A stretch of DNA of 64,000 nucleotides from Amycolatopsis vancoresmycina (GCF_000716785.1 NZ_JNYY01000007.1:186001-250000), one strand, 5' to 3'; shown: positions 7,142 through 15,973, numbered from the stretch's first letter. Translations and numbers: made by a program. Notes: generated by a model not told the origin, from the sequence alone.

Positions 7142-8523
7142 GCCTTGCTCTCCTCGAGTTTCGCGGCCGGGGTGGACTTGACCGGGATGGTGTTCGGCGA
7201 GCCGAGGCCGCCGCCCGTTCCGGTGAAGTCGTAGGCGCTTTCCGCGTGCTGGGCTTCGTCGATGCCGCTGACCTCGTCCTCGGTGCTGACGCGGAAGCCG
7301 CCGGCCTTCTTGATCACGAAGCCGATGATGAAGGACAGCACGAAGGAGTACGCGAGCACCGCACCGGCGGCCGCGGCCTGACGCCCCAGCTGGGTGAACC
7401 CGCCGCCGTAGAACAGGCCGTCCGCACCGAGCGAGTTGACGCTCGTGGTGCCGAAGAAGCCGATCAGCAGCGTGCCGACGATGCCGCCGACCAGGTGGAC
7501 GCCCACGACGTCGAGCGAGTCGTCGAAGCCGAACTTGAACTTGAGCGAGATGGCGAGCGCGCAGAGCGCACCGGCGATCAGGCCGATCGCGATGGCCCCG
7601 AGCGGGCTCACGAAACCACACGCCGGGGTGATGGCGACCAGGCCGGCAACTGCACCGGACGCCGCGCCGAGGGTGGTCGGCTTGCCGAACTTGATCTGCT
7701 CGATCAGCAGCCAGCCGAGGACGGCGGCGGCGGTGGCGACGGTGGTGTTGGTGAACGCGACGGCGGCGAGGTCGTTGGCGGCCAGCGCCGAACCGGCGTT
7801 GAAGCCGTACCAGCCGAACCACAGCAGCGAGGCGCCGAGCAGCACGAACGGCACGTTGTGCGGGCGGCCGGTGTCCTTCGGCCAGCCCTTGCGCTTGCCG
7901 AGCACGATCGCCAGCGCCAGACCCGCGGCACCGGCGTTGATGTGGACCGCGGTACCACCGGCGAAGTCGAGGGCCTTGAGGTTGTTGGCGATCCAGCCGC
8001 CGACCGCGTTCTCGCCGACGAAGCCGTTGAAGGAGAACACCCAGTGCGCGACCGGGAAGTACACGACCGTCACCCAGATGACGACGAACAGCGTCCAGCC
8101 CCAGAACTTCGCGCGGTCGGCGATGGCGCCGGAGATCAGCGCGGGCGTGATGATCGCGAACATCAGCTGGAACATCACGAAGGCGAGCACCGGCAGCGCG
8201 TCCGAGCCGGGCCAGGCGACCGCCGGCGAGGTGTCGGTGGCGGCGACCGCGAAGCCGGCGAGCTTGCCGAAGGTGTTTTCGAGCCCGGCGAAGTGGAAGT
8301 TACCGACGAAGCCGCCGAAGGCGTCGTCGCCGAAGGACATCGAGAAGCCGTACAGGGCCCACAGCACCCCCACGACGGCCAGCGCGATGAAGTTCATCAT
8401 CAGCATGTTCAAGACGCTCTTCGCGCGGACCATGCCGCCATAGAAGAACGCCAGTCCTGGGGTCATGAGCATGACCAGCGCGGCGCTGGCCAATACCCAC
8501 GCGGTGTCTCCTGCGTTCAGCAC
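7138..8523 (-). CDS. amtB: Ammonium transporter AmtB
   Basis: An eleven-helix trimeric ammonium channel of the Amt/Mep/Rh family, 461 residues. Recognisable pieces are TPGLAFFYGGMVRAKSVLNM, the GGTAVHINAGAAGLALA segment with a pore His, PHNVPFVLLGASLLWFGWYG, and the late ADGLFYGGG stretch. The GTG start at 8523 follows GGGAGG six bases upstream. It begins the amtB-glnB-glnD operon. GAAAC boxes at GlnR spacing lie 50-120 bases upstream, so expression is probably nitrogen-controlled. Confidence 0.97.
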   Translation of the reverse strand: MLNAGDTAWVLASAALVMLMTPGLAFFYGGMVRAKSVLNMLMMNFIALAVVGVLWALYGFSMSFGDDAFGGFVGNFHFAGLENTFGKLAGFAVAATDTSPAVAWPGSDALPVLAFVMFQLMFAIITPALISGAIADRAKFWGWTLFVVIWVTVVYFPVAHWVFSFNGFVGENAVGGWIANNLKALDFAGGTAVHINAGAAGLALAIVLGKRKGWPKDTGRPHNVPFVLLGASLLWFGWYGFNAGSALAANDLAAVAFTNTTVATAAAVLGWLLIEQIKFGKPTTLGAASGAVAGLVAITPACGFVSPLGAIAIGLIAGALCALAISLKFKFGFDDSLDVVGVHLVGGIVGTLLIGFFGTTSVNSLGADGLFYGGGFTQLGRQAAAAGAVLAYSFVLSFIIGFVIKKAGGFRVSTEDEVSGIDEAQHAESAYDFTGTGGGLGSPNTIPVKSTPAAKLEESKA

Positions 8524-8574
8524 AATCGTCCTCCCGTGCCCTGGGTTCGTGCGTTGGCAGTTTTGGCGCGCGGT

Positions 8575-8644
8575 GTTTCACCGGGCGGCTCGCGAGGTTT
8601 CACCCGCGTGAACTGTCCGCGCCCGGTTGTTACGGCCAGGTTTC
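8575..8644 (-). promoter_or_regulatory. GlnR-type nitrogen boxes before amtB
   Basis: On the minus strand two perfect GAAAC half-sites (8597-8601 and 8575-8579) start exactly 22 bases apart, the spacing of the a-n6-b-n6-a-n6-b GlnR box. A TTCAC a-site precedes the first. Further upstream is GAAAC-n6-GTAAC (8629-8644), another b-n6-a pair. The match follows the known GlnR consensus and the well-established control of amtB by GlnR in Streptomyces and Amycolatopsis; binding here is inferred. Confidence 0.6.
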
Positions 8645-8697
8645 CCCAGCCCCCTCCTCCGGTGTCCGGTTGCGAAACGTCGTGGTCGAATATCCCC

Positions 8698-9546
8698 ATG
8701 ACACCGGCCGACCACGGGAATGACCCACTGCCACCCCCGGTCGTCGCGGCCCTGCGGTGTTCGGTGTGCGGTGCCCCGATCGGCGCAGCGGGACGCACGC
8801 TGCGTTGCGAAAACCGCCACTCTTTCGATCTAGCGCGGCAGGGTTACGTGAACCTGTTGCACGCGCGAATCCCGGCCGGGACGGCCGACACCGCGCCGAT
8901 GGTCGCGGCCCGTGCGGACTTCCTCGCGTCGGGCGCGTACGAACCCCTCGCCGGCGAGCTGGCCCGCGTCTGCGCGGAGGCCGACGGTCTGGTCGTCGAC
9001 GCCGGCGCGGGCACGGGGTACTACCTCGCGCGGGTGCTGGAGGCGTCGGAGGCGTTCGGCCTCGCGCTCGACGTCTCGGCGGTCGCGCTGCGGCGGGCGG
9101 CGCGGGCCCACCCGCGGCTGGGCGCGGCGGTGTGGAACCTCTGGGAGCCGTGGCCGGTCGGCGACGGGGTGGCGTCGGTCGTGCTGAACGTCTTCGCGCC
9201 GCGCAACGGGCCGGAGTTCCACCGCGTGCTGCGGCCCGGCGGCCTGCTGGTCGTCGCCGCACCGGCCCCGGACCACCTGCGCGAGCTGGGCGACCTCGTC
9301 CTGGCCGTCGACGAGCGCAAGGACGAGCGCCTGGACGCCACTCTCGGCGAGTACTTCACGCGCACCGGCCGCACGGAGGTCCGGCGCGCGGTGGAACTCA
9401 CGCCGCGGCAGGTGCGACAGGTGGTCGAGATGGGCCCGGCCGGGTTCCACCTGGACCGCGACGGCCGCCGGGAACGCCTGGACGCGGTGCAGCAGCCGCA
9501 GGTCGTCACGATCTCGTTCACCGTCTCCACGTACCGGCGTCGCTGA
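8698..9546 (+). CDS. 23S rRNA (guanine-N1)-methyltransferase, RlmA family
   Basis: A 282-residue SAM-dependent methyltransferase. The N-terminus carries the zinc-finger pattern CSVC with CENRHSFDLARQGYVNLL, typical of RlmA. The class I fold follows with SAM motif VVDAGAGTGYY and the LNVFAPRN catalytic-region stretch. The family methylates G745 (RlmAI) or G748 (RlmAII, TlrB-like) in 23S helix 35; actinobacterial members are usually of the second kind and can add macrolide resistance. Which base is modified here cannot be decided. Start ATG 8698 faces amtB across a 174-base gap. Confidence 0.85.
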   Translation: MTPADHGNDPLPPPVVAALRCSVCGAPIGAAGRTLRCENRHSFDLARQGYVNLLHARIPAGTADTAPMVAARADFLASGAYEPLAGELARVCAEADGLVVDAGAGTGYYLARVLEASEAFGLALDVSAVALRRAARAHPRLGAAVWNLWEPWPVGDGVASVVLNVFAPRNGPEFHRVLRPGGLLVVAAPAPDHLRELGDLVLAVDERKDERLDATLGEYFTRTGRTEVRRAVELTPRQVRQVVEMGPAGFHLDRDGRRERLDAVQQPQVVTISFTVSTYRRR

Positions 9547-9564
9547 GTCTGAGAGGGTAAAGGG

Positions 9565-10191
9565 GTGAAGCCCGACTGGACCGCGTCCGCGACCCGGCTC
9601 GCGGACGCGGAGTGGGTGCGGGCCCGCATCGGCGGCGCGGCCAAGCTGTACGGGTGTGCCCGGCCGGAGGTCCTCGGCACGATCTGGTGGTACTCGCTGT
9701 CGTCGGTGCTGGTGGCCCCGGCGGTCGAGGGCCTGGTGGCCGGGACGCCCGCCGATCCGTCGCTGGACGCCGTGGAGCTCGACCTCGTCGCCGACGGGCG
9801 GTTCCTCGGCGCGCGGTCCACCCGGCGGCTCGACGGCGGCCTCCCCGAGCTGGGCGCCGCCCTCACCGGCGCCCTCGGGACCGCGATCGCCACCATCGCG
9901 GCCGTCAGCGGGGCGCGGGAGCGGGCCCTCGGGGCGATCGCCACCGACTCGATCGGCAACCGGCTGCTGTGGACGCCCGATCCGGAGCGCGCGATGGCCC
10001 TCGCCGGGCCCCTGGTGGACGCCATCGACCTGGGCCTGCCGAAGCCGCGCTTCGTGCGCGTCGGACGTACGCCTGCCGTACGGCGTGCTTCGTGCTGCCT
10101 GATCTACGAAGTCGGCAACCCCAAGTGCGTGAGCTGCCCGCGTCAGACGCCCGAAGAGCGTGAAGCACGCCTTCGCGCCGCCCTGGGTTAG
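9565..10191 (+). CDS. FhuF-like (2Fe-2S) iron reductase
   Basis: A 208-residue protein whose C-terminus holds the FhuF cysteine motif Cys-Cys-x10-Cys-x2-Cys (CCLIYEVGNPKCVSCPR). This motif ligates a [2Fe-2S] cluster in siderophore-iron reductases. The N-terminal 160 residues match the FhuF cytosolic domain weakly (ARPEVLGTIWWYSLSSVL). The GTG start follows AGAGGGTAAAGG. It is 18 bases downstream of the methyltransferase and overlaps the convergent sigma factor by 4 bases. No siderophore genes are nearby, so the iron source is unknown. Confidence 0.85.
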   Translation: MKPDWTASATRLADAEWVRARIGGAAKLYGCARPEVLGTIWWYSLSSVLVAPAVEGLVAGTPADPSLDAVELDLVADGRFLGARSTRRLDGGLPELGAALTGALGTAIATIAAVSGARERALGAIATDSIGNRLLWTPDPERAMALAGPLVDAIDLGLPKPRFVRVGRTPAVRRASCCLIYEVGNPKCVSCPRQTPEEREARLRAALG

Positions 10192-11042
10192 AGAACCGCC
10201 AGCTCCAGCCCGGCCAGCCGCTCCGGGTCGGCGATGACCTCGATGCCGGTGATGCGGTCGCCGTCGACGCGGAACGCCAGGACCACCGCCAACCGCCCCT
10301 CGCGCACCATGAGCAGGCCGGGGGCGCCGTCGACCAGGGCGAGTTCGCTGGCGCGGGCCCGCTCGGACGCCAGGATCGCGCCGCGGCGGACGCTCTCGAC
10401 GCCGCGCAGTTCGATCGGTGCCGGGCTCGGGCCGACGAACCGGTCGGCGTGCAGCACGACGTCCGGGTCGAGCAGGGCCAGGAGCGCTTCGAAGTCGCCG
10501 CCGCGGGAGGCGGCCAGGAACGCTTCGACGACTTTGCGCCGCCGGGGCAGGTCCGCGTCCGCCGTGGTCCCGCCCCGCACCCGGCGGCGGGCACGGCTCG
10601 CCAGCTGCCGGGTGGCGGCCGGGGTCTTGCCGATCACCGTCGCGATCTCGTCGAACGGCACCGCGAACATGTCGTGCAGCACGAACGCGACCCGCTCGGC
10701 CGGGCCCAGTGCGTCGAGGACCACCAGCAGCGCCAGGCCGACGGTGTCGGCCAGCTCGGCCTCCTGCTCCGGGTCGCGGCGGTCGTCGTCCGGCTCGGGA
10801 CGGGTGTCCAAGGGCTCTTCGCGGTGGTTGCGGCGGGTGCGCAGCAGGGACAGGCAGACGCGGGCGACCACGGTCGTCAGCCAGGCGGGGACGTTGTCGA
10901 TCTCCTCGGCGCCGGTGCGGTGGAACCGCAGCCACGCCTCCTGGACGGCGTCGTCGGCTTCGGCCGCCGAGCCCAGCATGCGGTAGGCGACCGCCCGCAG
11001 CCGCGGCCGCTCCTGCTCGAACCGCTCGGTCAGCGCGTCCAC
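10188..11042 (-). CDS. ECF sigma factor with C-terminal SnoaL-like domain (ECF41/SigJ type)
   Basis: 284 residues. Sigma region 2 spans about residues 8-70 (YRMLGSAAEADDAVQEAWLR), region 4 about 110-160 (ALGPAERVAFVLHDMFAVPFDEIATVIG). A fused NTF2/SnoaL-like domain follows from about residue 175. This is the ECF41 layout, in which the C-terminal extension replaces a separate anti-sigma factor. The family usually sits beside a carboxymuconolactone decarboxylase or oxidoreductase gene; none is adjacent here, so the target is not obvious from context. Confidence 0.9.
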   Translation of the reverse strand: MDALTERFEQERPRLRAVAYRMLGSAAEADDAVQEAWLRFHRTGAEEIDNVPAWLTTVVARVCLSLLRTRRNHREEPLDTRPEPDDDRRDPEQEAELADTVGLALLVVLDALGPAERVAFVLHDMFAVPFDEIATVIGKTPAATRQLASRARRRVRGGTTADADLPRRRKVVEAFLAASRGGDFEALLALLDPDVVLHADRFVGPSPAPIELRGVESVRRGAILASERARASELALVDGAPGLLMVREGRLAVVLAFRVDGDRITGIEVIADPERLAGLELAVL

Positions 11043-11115
11043 CGTGGTCCTCTCGTTCGCCGGTCGTAGCAGTAGACCCCGCGGCGGACGCCGATGTGAC
11101 CGGAACGGAGGTGAT

Positions 11116-12018
11116 CTAGGTCATCCGCCGCAGGACGCCGGCGAGCAGAGCCGCGGGTTCGGACAGCGGACCCGGCAGCCGCGCCAGCACCACCCGCCGC
11201 CGTTCGGCCGGGCCGCCGCGCACGTCGAGCACCCGCACCCCCGGCGGGACGGCCTCGGCCAGCGACGCCGGCACCGTCGTCAGCCCGCACCCGGCGGCGA
11301 CCAGGTTCAGCTTCGCCAGCCAGTCGCGGGCCGTGTGGGCGATCTCGGGCCGCTCGTCCAGCCCCGGCCAGACGCCCATCAGCGTGTCCTCCCCCGCCGA
11401 CGGCCCGGCGATCCAGCGCTGCGCGCGCAGGTCGGCGACGTCGACCTCCCCTGCCCCGGCCAGCGGGTGGCCCGCGGGCACCGCGAGGCGGAGGCTGCGC
11501 TCGGCGAGCGTCTCCAGGCGCAGCGCCGGTGTCTCGGCGTCCGGCGGGCGGAACGGCGGGACCGAGCCGAGCACGGCCAGGTCGAGGGTGCCCGCGCGCA
11601 GCGCGCGGACGAGAACCGGCGTGGTGCCCTCCCGGGTGACGACGGTGACGCCCGGGTGCGTGCGCCGCAGCTCGGCGACCGCGCGGGGGACCAGGACCGC
11701 GCCCGCGCTGGGGAACCAGCCCAGGCGGACCGTCCCGGCTTCGGCGGGCAGACCGGCCAGCTCACGCCCGGCGGCGTCGATCTCGTCGAGCACCGCGATG
11801 GCCCGGCGCAGCACGACGCTCCCGGCGGCGGTGAGGCGGACGCCGTCGGGCCGTCGCTCCAGCACCGGCGTCCGGGCCACCCGTTCGAGGGATGCGATCT
11901 GCCGCGACACCGCGGACTGCGTGTAGCCGAGGGCCGCCGCGGCCGCGGTGAGGGTGCCGCGCTCGGCGACCTCGCGGAACACGCGCAGGGCGACCAGGGA
12001 GACGTCACCGAAGTCCAT
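11116..12018 (-). CDS. LysR family transcriptional regulator
   Basis: 300 residues from ATG 12018; a GTG at 12027 would add three. The N-terminal winged helix is standard (VFREVAERGTLTAAAAALGYTQSAVSRQIASLE), followed by a periplasmic-binding-like effector domain. It is divergent from the SDR gene at 12090 across 71 bases, the usual arrangement for a LysR protein that controls its neighbour and itself. The effector is unknown. Confidence 0.9.
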   Translation of the reverse strand: MDFGDVSLVALRVFREVAERGTLTAAAAALGYTQSAVSRQIASLERVARTPVLERRPDGVRLTAAGSVVLRRAIAVLDEIDAAGRELAGLPAEAGTVRLGWFPSAGAVLVPRAVAELRRTHPGVTVVTREGTTPVLVRALRAGTLDLAVLGSVPPFRPPDAETPALRLETLAERSLRLAVPAGHPLAGAGEVDVADLRAQRWIAGPSAGEDTLMGVWPGLDERPEIAHTARDWLAKLNLVAAGCGLTTVPASLAEAVPPGVRVLDVRGGPAERRRVVLARLPGPLSEPAALLAGVLRRMT

Positions 12019-12089
12019 GACGTTCACGCATACCAGGGTTGCCTGATTCTCGCTTTTCGCATGACTCCAGCGGACCTAGCGTGGCCGGT

Positions 12090-12908
12090 ATGACACGTAC
12101 CGCCGTGGTGACCGGGGCCAACCAGGGCCTCGGCTTCGCCCTCGTCCGCGGGCTCGCCGCCCGGCTCGCCCCCGAAGACCTCGTCCTGCTCACCGGCCGC
12201 GACGCCGGGCGGGTGGCCGCGGCGGTTTCGGCTGTCGCCGCCGATCCGGCGACGCGCAGCCGGGTCGAGGGCCGCGTCCTCGACGTCTCCGACGCGGATG
12301 CGGTGAGCCGGTTCGCCGAGCCGGCCGACATCGTGCTCTCCAACGCCATCGGCCCGCTCGACCCGGGCCGTCCGCAGGCCGAGCAGGCCGACGTCTTCCT
12401 CGACGTCGCCAACGGCGGCACCCACGCGGTGCTGCGGTCGTTCGGGCCGGTCCTGCGCCCGGGCGGACGGCTGCTCGTCGTCGCGAGTTCGCTGGGCACG
12501 CTCGGGCACCTGCCCGAGCCGCTGCAGGCGCGCTTCGACGGCGTCTCGCTCGACGACGTCGAGAAGGCGGTCGAGGACTGGCGCTCGGCGATCCACGACG
12601 GCACGGCCGCCGCGCAGGGCTGGCCGGAGTGGATCAACGTGCCGTCCAAAGTGGCCCAGGTCGCGGCGGTGCGCGCGGTGGCGGCCGAACGCCGGGACGC
12701 CGACCTCGCGAACGGCACCCTGGTGGCGGCGGTCTGCCCGGGCCTGATCGACACCCGAGCATCCCGGCCGTGGTTCAGCGACTTCAGCCAGGCGCAGACG
12801 CCCGACGAGGCCGCCCGCGCGGTGCTGGACCTGGTGTTCGCCGACGTCGATCCGGCGACCTACGGCGAGCTGGTCCGGTTCGGGCGGGTACTGCCCTGGC
12901 GGAGCTGA
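12090..12908 (+). CDS. SDR oxidoreductase (carbonyl-reductase-like)
   Basis: 272 residues with an N-terminal Rossmann motif TGANQGLGFALVRGLA and an LSNAIGP segment in the NNAG position. There is a Ser-rich strand (VVASSLGTLG), but I see no canonical Tyr-x-x-x-Lys; the expected region reads WINVPSKVAQVAAVRA, where Lys is present and Tyr is missing. It resembles CBR1-type extended SDRs overall, but the active site is non-standard, so catalysis is uncertain. Likely controlled by the divergent LysR protein. Confidence 0.8.
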   Translation: MTRTAVVTGANQGLGFALVRGLAARLAPEDLVLLTGRDAGRVAAAVSAVAADPATRSRVEGRVLDVSDADAVSRFAEPADIVLSNAIGPLDPGRPQAEQADVFLDVANGGTHAVLRSFGPVLRPGGRLLVVASSLGTLGHLPEPLQARFDGVSLDDVEKAVEDWRSAIHDGTAAAQGWPEWINVPSKVAQVAAVRAVAAERRDADLANGTLVAAVCPGLIDTRASRPWFSDFSQAQTPDEAARAVLDLVFADVDPATYGELVRFGRVLPWRS

Positions 12909-12911
12909 CTG

Positions 12912-13343
12912 TCAGAGCACGCAGAACTCGTTGCCCTCGGGATCGGCCATCACGAAGTGGTCGGGGCGGCCGTCCAGCTCGTCCTGCCGCAGCACCGTCG
13001 CGCCCGCCGCCGTCAACCGCGCGACCGCCTCGACCACCCGCTCCCAGCGCGTCTCCCACGGCACCTCGCGGCCGCCGCCGGCCTGGACGTCCAGGTGGAG
13101 GCGGTTCTTGGCGACCTTCCCCTCGGGCACCTTGAGGAAGCTCAGGCCGGGCAGCACGCCCTCCGGGTCGGTCAGGTAGGCGCCGTCGTCCCACTCCGCC
13201 TCGGGCACGCCGTGCTGGGTGAACCACGCTTCCCAGGTCGCGAACCCCGGCGGGGGCGGGCGCTCGATGTAGCCGAGGGCCACCGCCCAGAACCTCGCCA
13301 GTGCGCGGGGTTCCGCGCAGTCGATCGTCACGCTCCAGCGCAC
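12912..13343 (-). CDS. VOC/glyoxalase-like domain protein
   Basis: About 143 residues of the vicinal-oxygen-chelate fold, with the closing motif DHFVMADPEGNEFCVL typical of actinobacterial glyoxalase-like proteins. The start is ambiguous: GTG 13343 gives MRWSVTIDCAEP, the usual family opening, while GTG codons at 13349 and 13373 are in frame upstream. I prefer 13343 because the longer start would consume the metY promoter. Substrate unknown. It converges on the SDR gene with a 3-base gap. Confidence 0.78.
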   Translation of the reverse strand: MRWSVTIDCAEPRALARFWAVALGYIERPPPPGFATWEAWFTQHGVPEAEWDDGAYLTDPEGVLPGLSFLKVPEGKVAKNRLHLDVQAGGGREVPWETRWERVVEAVARLTAAGATVLRQDELDGRPDHFVMADPEGNEFCVL

Positions 13344-13359
13344 TGTCACGGACTGGAGC

Positions 13360-13424
13360 GTAACCGCGCCCACGCCCTGAGAGGGCGTGTCATCCGGGGG
13401 ATGATGCGGTTACCGTGGGCTGCG
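13360..13424 (+). promoter_or_regulatory. metY upstream region: promoter or structured leader
   Basis: Two readings compete. As DNA, GTGTCA (13387-13392), 18 bases, TACCGT (13411-13416) is a promoter that would start transcription at the ATG, and there is no SD. As RNA, GTAACCGC (13360-13367) pairs with GCGGTTAC (13406-13413) and GCCCAC (13368-13373) pairs with GTGGGC (13415-13420), giving a pseudoknot around hairpins at 13371-13389 and 13391-13403. The second would mask the initiation region. Confidence 0.4.
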
Positions 13425-14711
13425 ATGAGTGAACGCAGCTGGGGCTTCCGGACCCGCGCCCTGCACGCGGGCGGCACCCCCGATCCGGCCACCGGTGCGC
13501 GGGCCGTGCCGATCTACCAGACCACGAGCTTCGTCTTCGAGGACGCGGCCGACGCGGCGAACCTGTTCGCGCTGCAGAAGTACGGCAACATCTACAGCCG
13601 CATCGGGAACCCGACCGTGGCTGCCTTCGAAGAGCGGATCGCCAGCCTCGAAGGCGCCATCGGCGGCGTCGCCGCGGCCAGCGGGCAGGCCGCCGAGTTC
13701 CTCACCTTCAGCGCGCTCACCGAGGCCGGAGACCACATCGTCTCCGCGAGCGGGCTCTACGGCGGCACCGTCACCCAGCTCACCGGCACGCTCCGGCGCT
13801 TCGGCGTCGAGACGACCTTCGTCAGCGGCGGCCTCGACGACTACGCCGCCGCGATCACCGAGCGGACGCGGCTGCTCTACACCGAGGTCATCGGCAACCC
13901 CGGCGGCGGCATCGCCGACCTCGCCGCGCTGGCCGACCTCGCGCACGCCCACGACATCCCGCTGGTCGTCGACGCGACGCTGGCGACGCCGTACCTGTGC
14001 CGCCCGATCGAGCACGGCGCCGACATCGTGCTGCACTCGGCGACGAAGTTCCTCGGCGGGCACGGGACGACGCTCGGCGGGATCGTCGTCGAGTCCGGGA
14101 AGTTCGACTGGGGCAACGGGAAGTTCCCGCGGATGACCGAGACCGTCGACAGCTACGGCGGCCTGCGGTACTGGGAGAACTTCGGCGAGTACGCGTTCTG
14201 CACCCGGCTGCGCGCCGAGCAGCTGCGGGACATCGGCGCGGTCCTGTCGCCGCACTCGGCATTCCTGCTGCTGCAGGGTGTCGAGACGCTCCCCCAGCGG
14301 ATGGACGCGCACGTCGCGAACGCCCGGGCGGTCGCCGAGCACCTCGAAGCGGACCCGCGCGTGGCCTGGGTGTCCTACGCCGGGCTGCCGTCGCACCCGC
14401 ACCACGACCTGGCGCGGAAGTACCTGCCCGCCGGGCCGGGCGCGGTGTTCTCGTTCGGCATCGACGGCGGCCGCGCGGCGGGCGAGAAGTTCGTCGAATC
14501 GGTGGAGCTGCTGTCGCACCTGGCGAACGTCGGGGACGCGCGGACGCTCGTCATCCACCCGGCGTCGACCACGCACGCGCAGCTGTCGGAGGCGCAGCTC
14601 GCCGCGGCGGGGGTCGGGCCCGACCTGATCCGGCTGTCGGTCGGCCTGGAGGACGTCGAGGACATCCTCTGGGACCTCGACCAGGCGCTGGGCAAGGCGG
14701 TGGCCGGGTGA
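13425..14711 (+). CDS. metY: O-acetylhomoserine/O-acetylserine sulfhydrylase
   Basis: A 428-residue PLP enzyme of the Cys/Met metabolism family. It condenses O-acetylhomoserine (or acetylserine) with sulfide in direct-sulfhydrylation methionine synthesis. PLP lysine 208 lies in SATKFLGGHGT; the opening GFRTRALHAGG and the PIYQTTSFVFED segment identify the MetY branch over MetB/MetC. The ATG has no recognisable SD. The next gene overlaps its stop by 4 bases (GTGA). Confidence 0.93.
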   Translation: MSERSWGFRTRALHAGGTPDPATGARAVPIYQTTSFVFEDAADAANLFALQKYGNIYSRIGNPTVAAFEERIASLEGAIGGVAAASGQAAEFLTFSALTEAGDHIVSASGLYGGTVTQLTGTLRRFGVETTFVSGGLDDYAAAITERTRLLYTEVIGNPGGGIADLAALADLAHAHDIPLVVDATLATPYLCRPIEHGADIVLHSATKFLGGHGTTLGGIVVESGKFDWGNGKFPRMTETVDSYGGLRYWENFGEYAFCTRLRAEQLRDIGAVLSPHSAFLLLQGVETLPQRMDAHVANARAVAEHLEADPRVAWVSYAGLPSHPHHDLARKYLPAGPGAVFSFGIDGGRAAGEKFVESVELLSHLANVGDARTLVIHPASTTHAQLSEAQLAAAGVGPDLIRLSVGLEDVEDILWDLDQALGKAVAG

Positions 14712-15184
14712 CGCACGACGTGAGCGCCGTCGAGCGGCGCGCCATCCTGCACCGGACGAAGTCGGTGACGCTGGTCGGCGCGTCGGCCAACCCGGCGCGG
14801 CCCAGCTACTTCGTCGCGACCTACCTGCTCTCGTCGACGCGCTACGAGGTCAACTTCGTGAACCCGCGCCTGGACACGCTGTTCGGGAAGCCGGTGTACG
14901 CGTCTTTGAAGGACGTCCCGGGCGAGCCCGACCTGGTCAGCGTCTTCCGCAGGCACGACGACCTGCCGCAGGTGGCCGAAGAGGTGATCGACGCCGGCGC
15001 GCGGACGCTGTGGCTGCAACTCGGGTTGTGGCACGAGCCGGTGGCCGATCGGGCGCGGGAAGCCGGGCTGGACGTCGTGATGAACCGGTGCGTGAAGATC
15101 GAGCACGCGCGGTTCGCCGGCGGGCTGCACCTGGCCGGGTTCAACACGGGCGTGATCAGCTCGCGGCGGCCGTCGGCGCCGTAG
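14708..15184 (+). CDS. CoA-binding domain protein (YccU type)
   Basis: A 158-residue single-domain CoA-binding Rossmann protein. It shows VTLVGASANPARPSYFVATYLL near the N-terminus, the VNPRLDTLFGKPVYASLKDV stretch, and NRCVKIEHARF near the end. The biochemical role of this family is not settled. The GTG start overlaps the metY stop, so the two are translationally coupled, and a link to sulfur amino acid metabolism is reasonable from that position. Confidence 0.85.
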   Translation: MTHDVSAVERRAILHRTKSVTLVGASANPARPSYFVATYLLSSTRYEVNFVNPRLDTLFGKPVYASLKDVPGEPDLVSVFRRHDDLPQVAEEVIDAGARTLWLQLGLWHEPVADRAREAGLDVVMNRCVKIEHARFAGGLHLAGFNTGVISSRRPSAP

Positions 15185-15219
15185 GGAACGGATCCGCCGG
15201 TCCCGCTGTTGGCCCGGGT

Positions 15220-15969
15220 ATGACGATGGGCATCACGTTTTCCGGCGGCCCGACCGCCCTCCTGGAACTGGGCGGCGTCCGCCTGCTCACCGACCCGACG
15301 TTCGACGCGCCCGGCGACCACCCGATCGGCGAGCGGGTGCTGGTCAAAACCGAGGAATCGGCGCTGACCGAGGAGTCGGCCGGTGTGGTGGACGTGGTGC
15401 TGCTGTCCCACGACCAGCACCCCGACAACCTCGACGACCGCGGCCGGGCTTACCTGGCGACGGTGCCGTTGACGCTGGTCACGCCGAGTGGGGCTTCGCG
15501 GCTCGGCGGGACCGCGCGCGGACTGGAGCCGTGGGAATCGACGGAGGTCGGGGCGCTGACCGTGACGGCGGTTCCGGCGCTGCACGGGCCCATCGGAGCG
15601 GCACAGGTCACCGGGGACGTGACGGGGTTCGTGCTGACCGGCGACGGGCTGCCGACGGTGTACGTGAGCGGGGACAACGCGTCGGTGGACCTGGTGCGGG
15701 AGATCGCGGCCCGGTTCCGGGTGGACATCGCGGTGCTGTTCGCCGGAGCGGCCCGGACGGCGTTGTTCGACGGCGCGCCCCTGACGCTGACCAGCGTGGA
15801 CGCGGTCGAGGCGGCGAAGGTGCTGGGCGCGGCGAAGGTGGTGCCGCTGCACTTCCGGGGCTGGCAGCACTTCAGCGAGGGCCCGGACACCCTGCGGTCG
15901 GCGTTCGACGCGGCGGGTCTGGCGGACCGGCTCGTCCTCCTCGAGCCGGGCCAGCGCGCAGAGGTCTGA
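15220..15969 (+). CDS. MBL-fold metal-dependent hydrolase (UlaG-like)
   Basis: 249 residues of the metallo-beta-lactamase fold. The metal motif is SHDQHPDNLDD, the UlaG-like variant of HxHxDH with Asn in place of the last His. Later metal ligands appear in PALHGP, SGDN and PLHFRGW. UlaG hydrolyses a sugar lactone phosphate, but the substrate of the actinobacterial branch is unknown. ATG 15220 follows the CoA-binding gene by 35 bases and is probably co-transcribed. A long hairpin lies just downstream. Confidence 0.85.
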   Translation: MTMGITFSGGPTALLELGGVRLLTDPTFDAPGDHPIGERVLVKTEESALTEESAGVVDVVLLSHDQHPDNLDDRGRAYLATVPLTLVTPSGASRLGGTARGLEPWESTEVGALTVTAVPALHGPIGAAQVTGDVTGFVLTGDGLPTVYVSGDNASVDLVREIAARFRVDIAVLFAGAARTALFDGAPLTLTSVDAVEAAKVLGAAKVVPLHFRGWQHFSEGPDTLRSAFDAAGLADRLVLLEPGQRAEV

Positions 15970-15973
15970 CACG

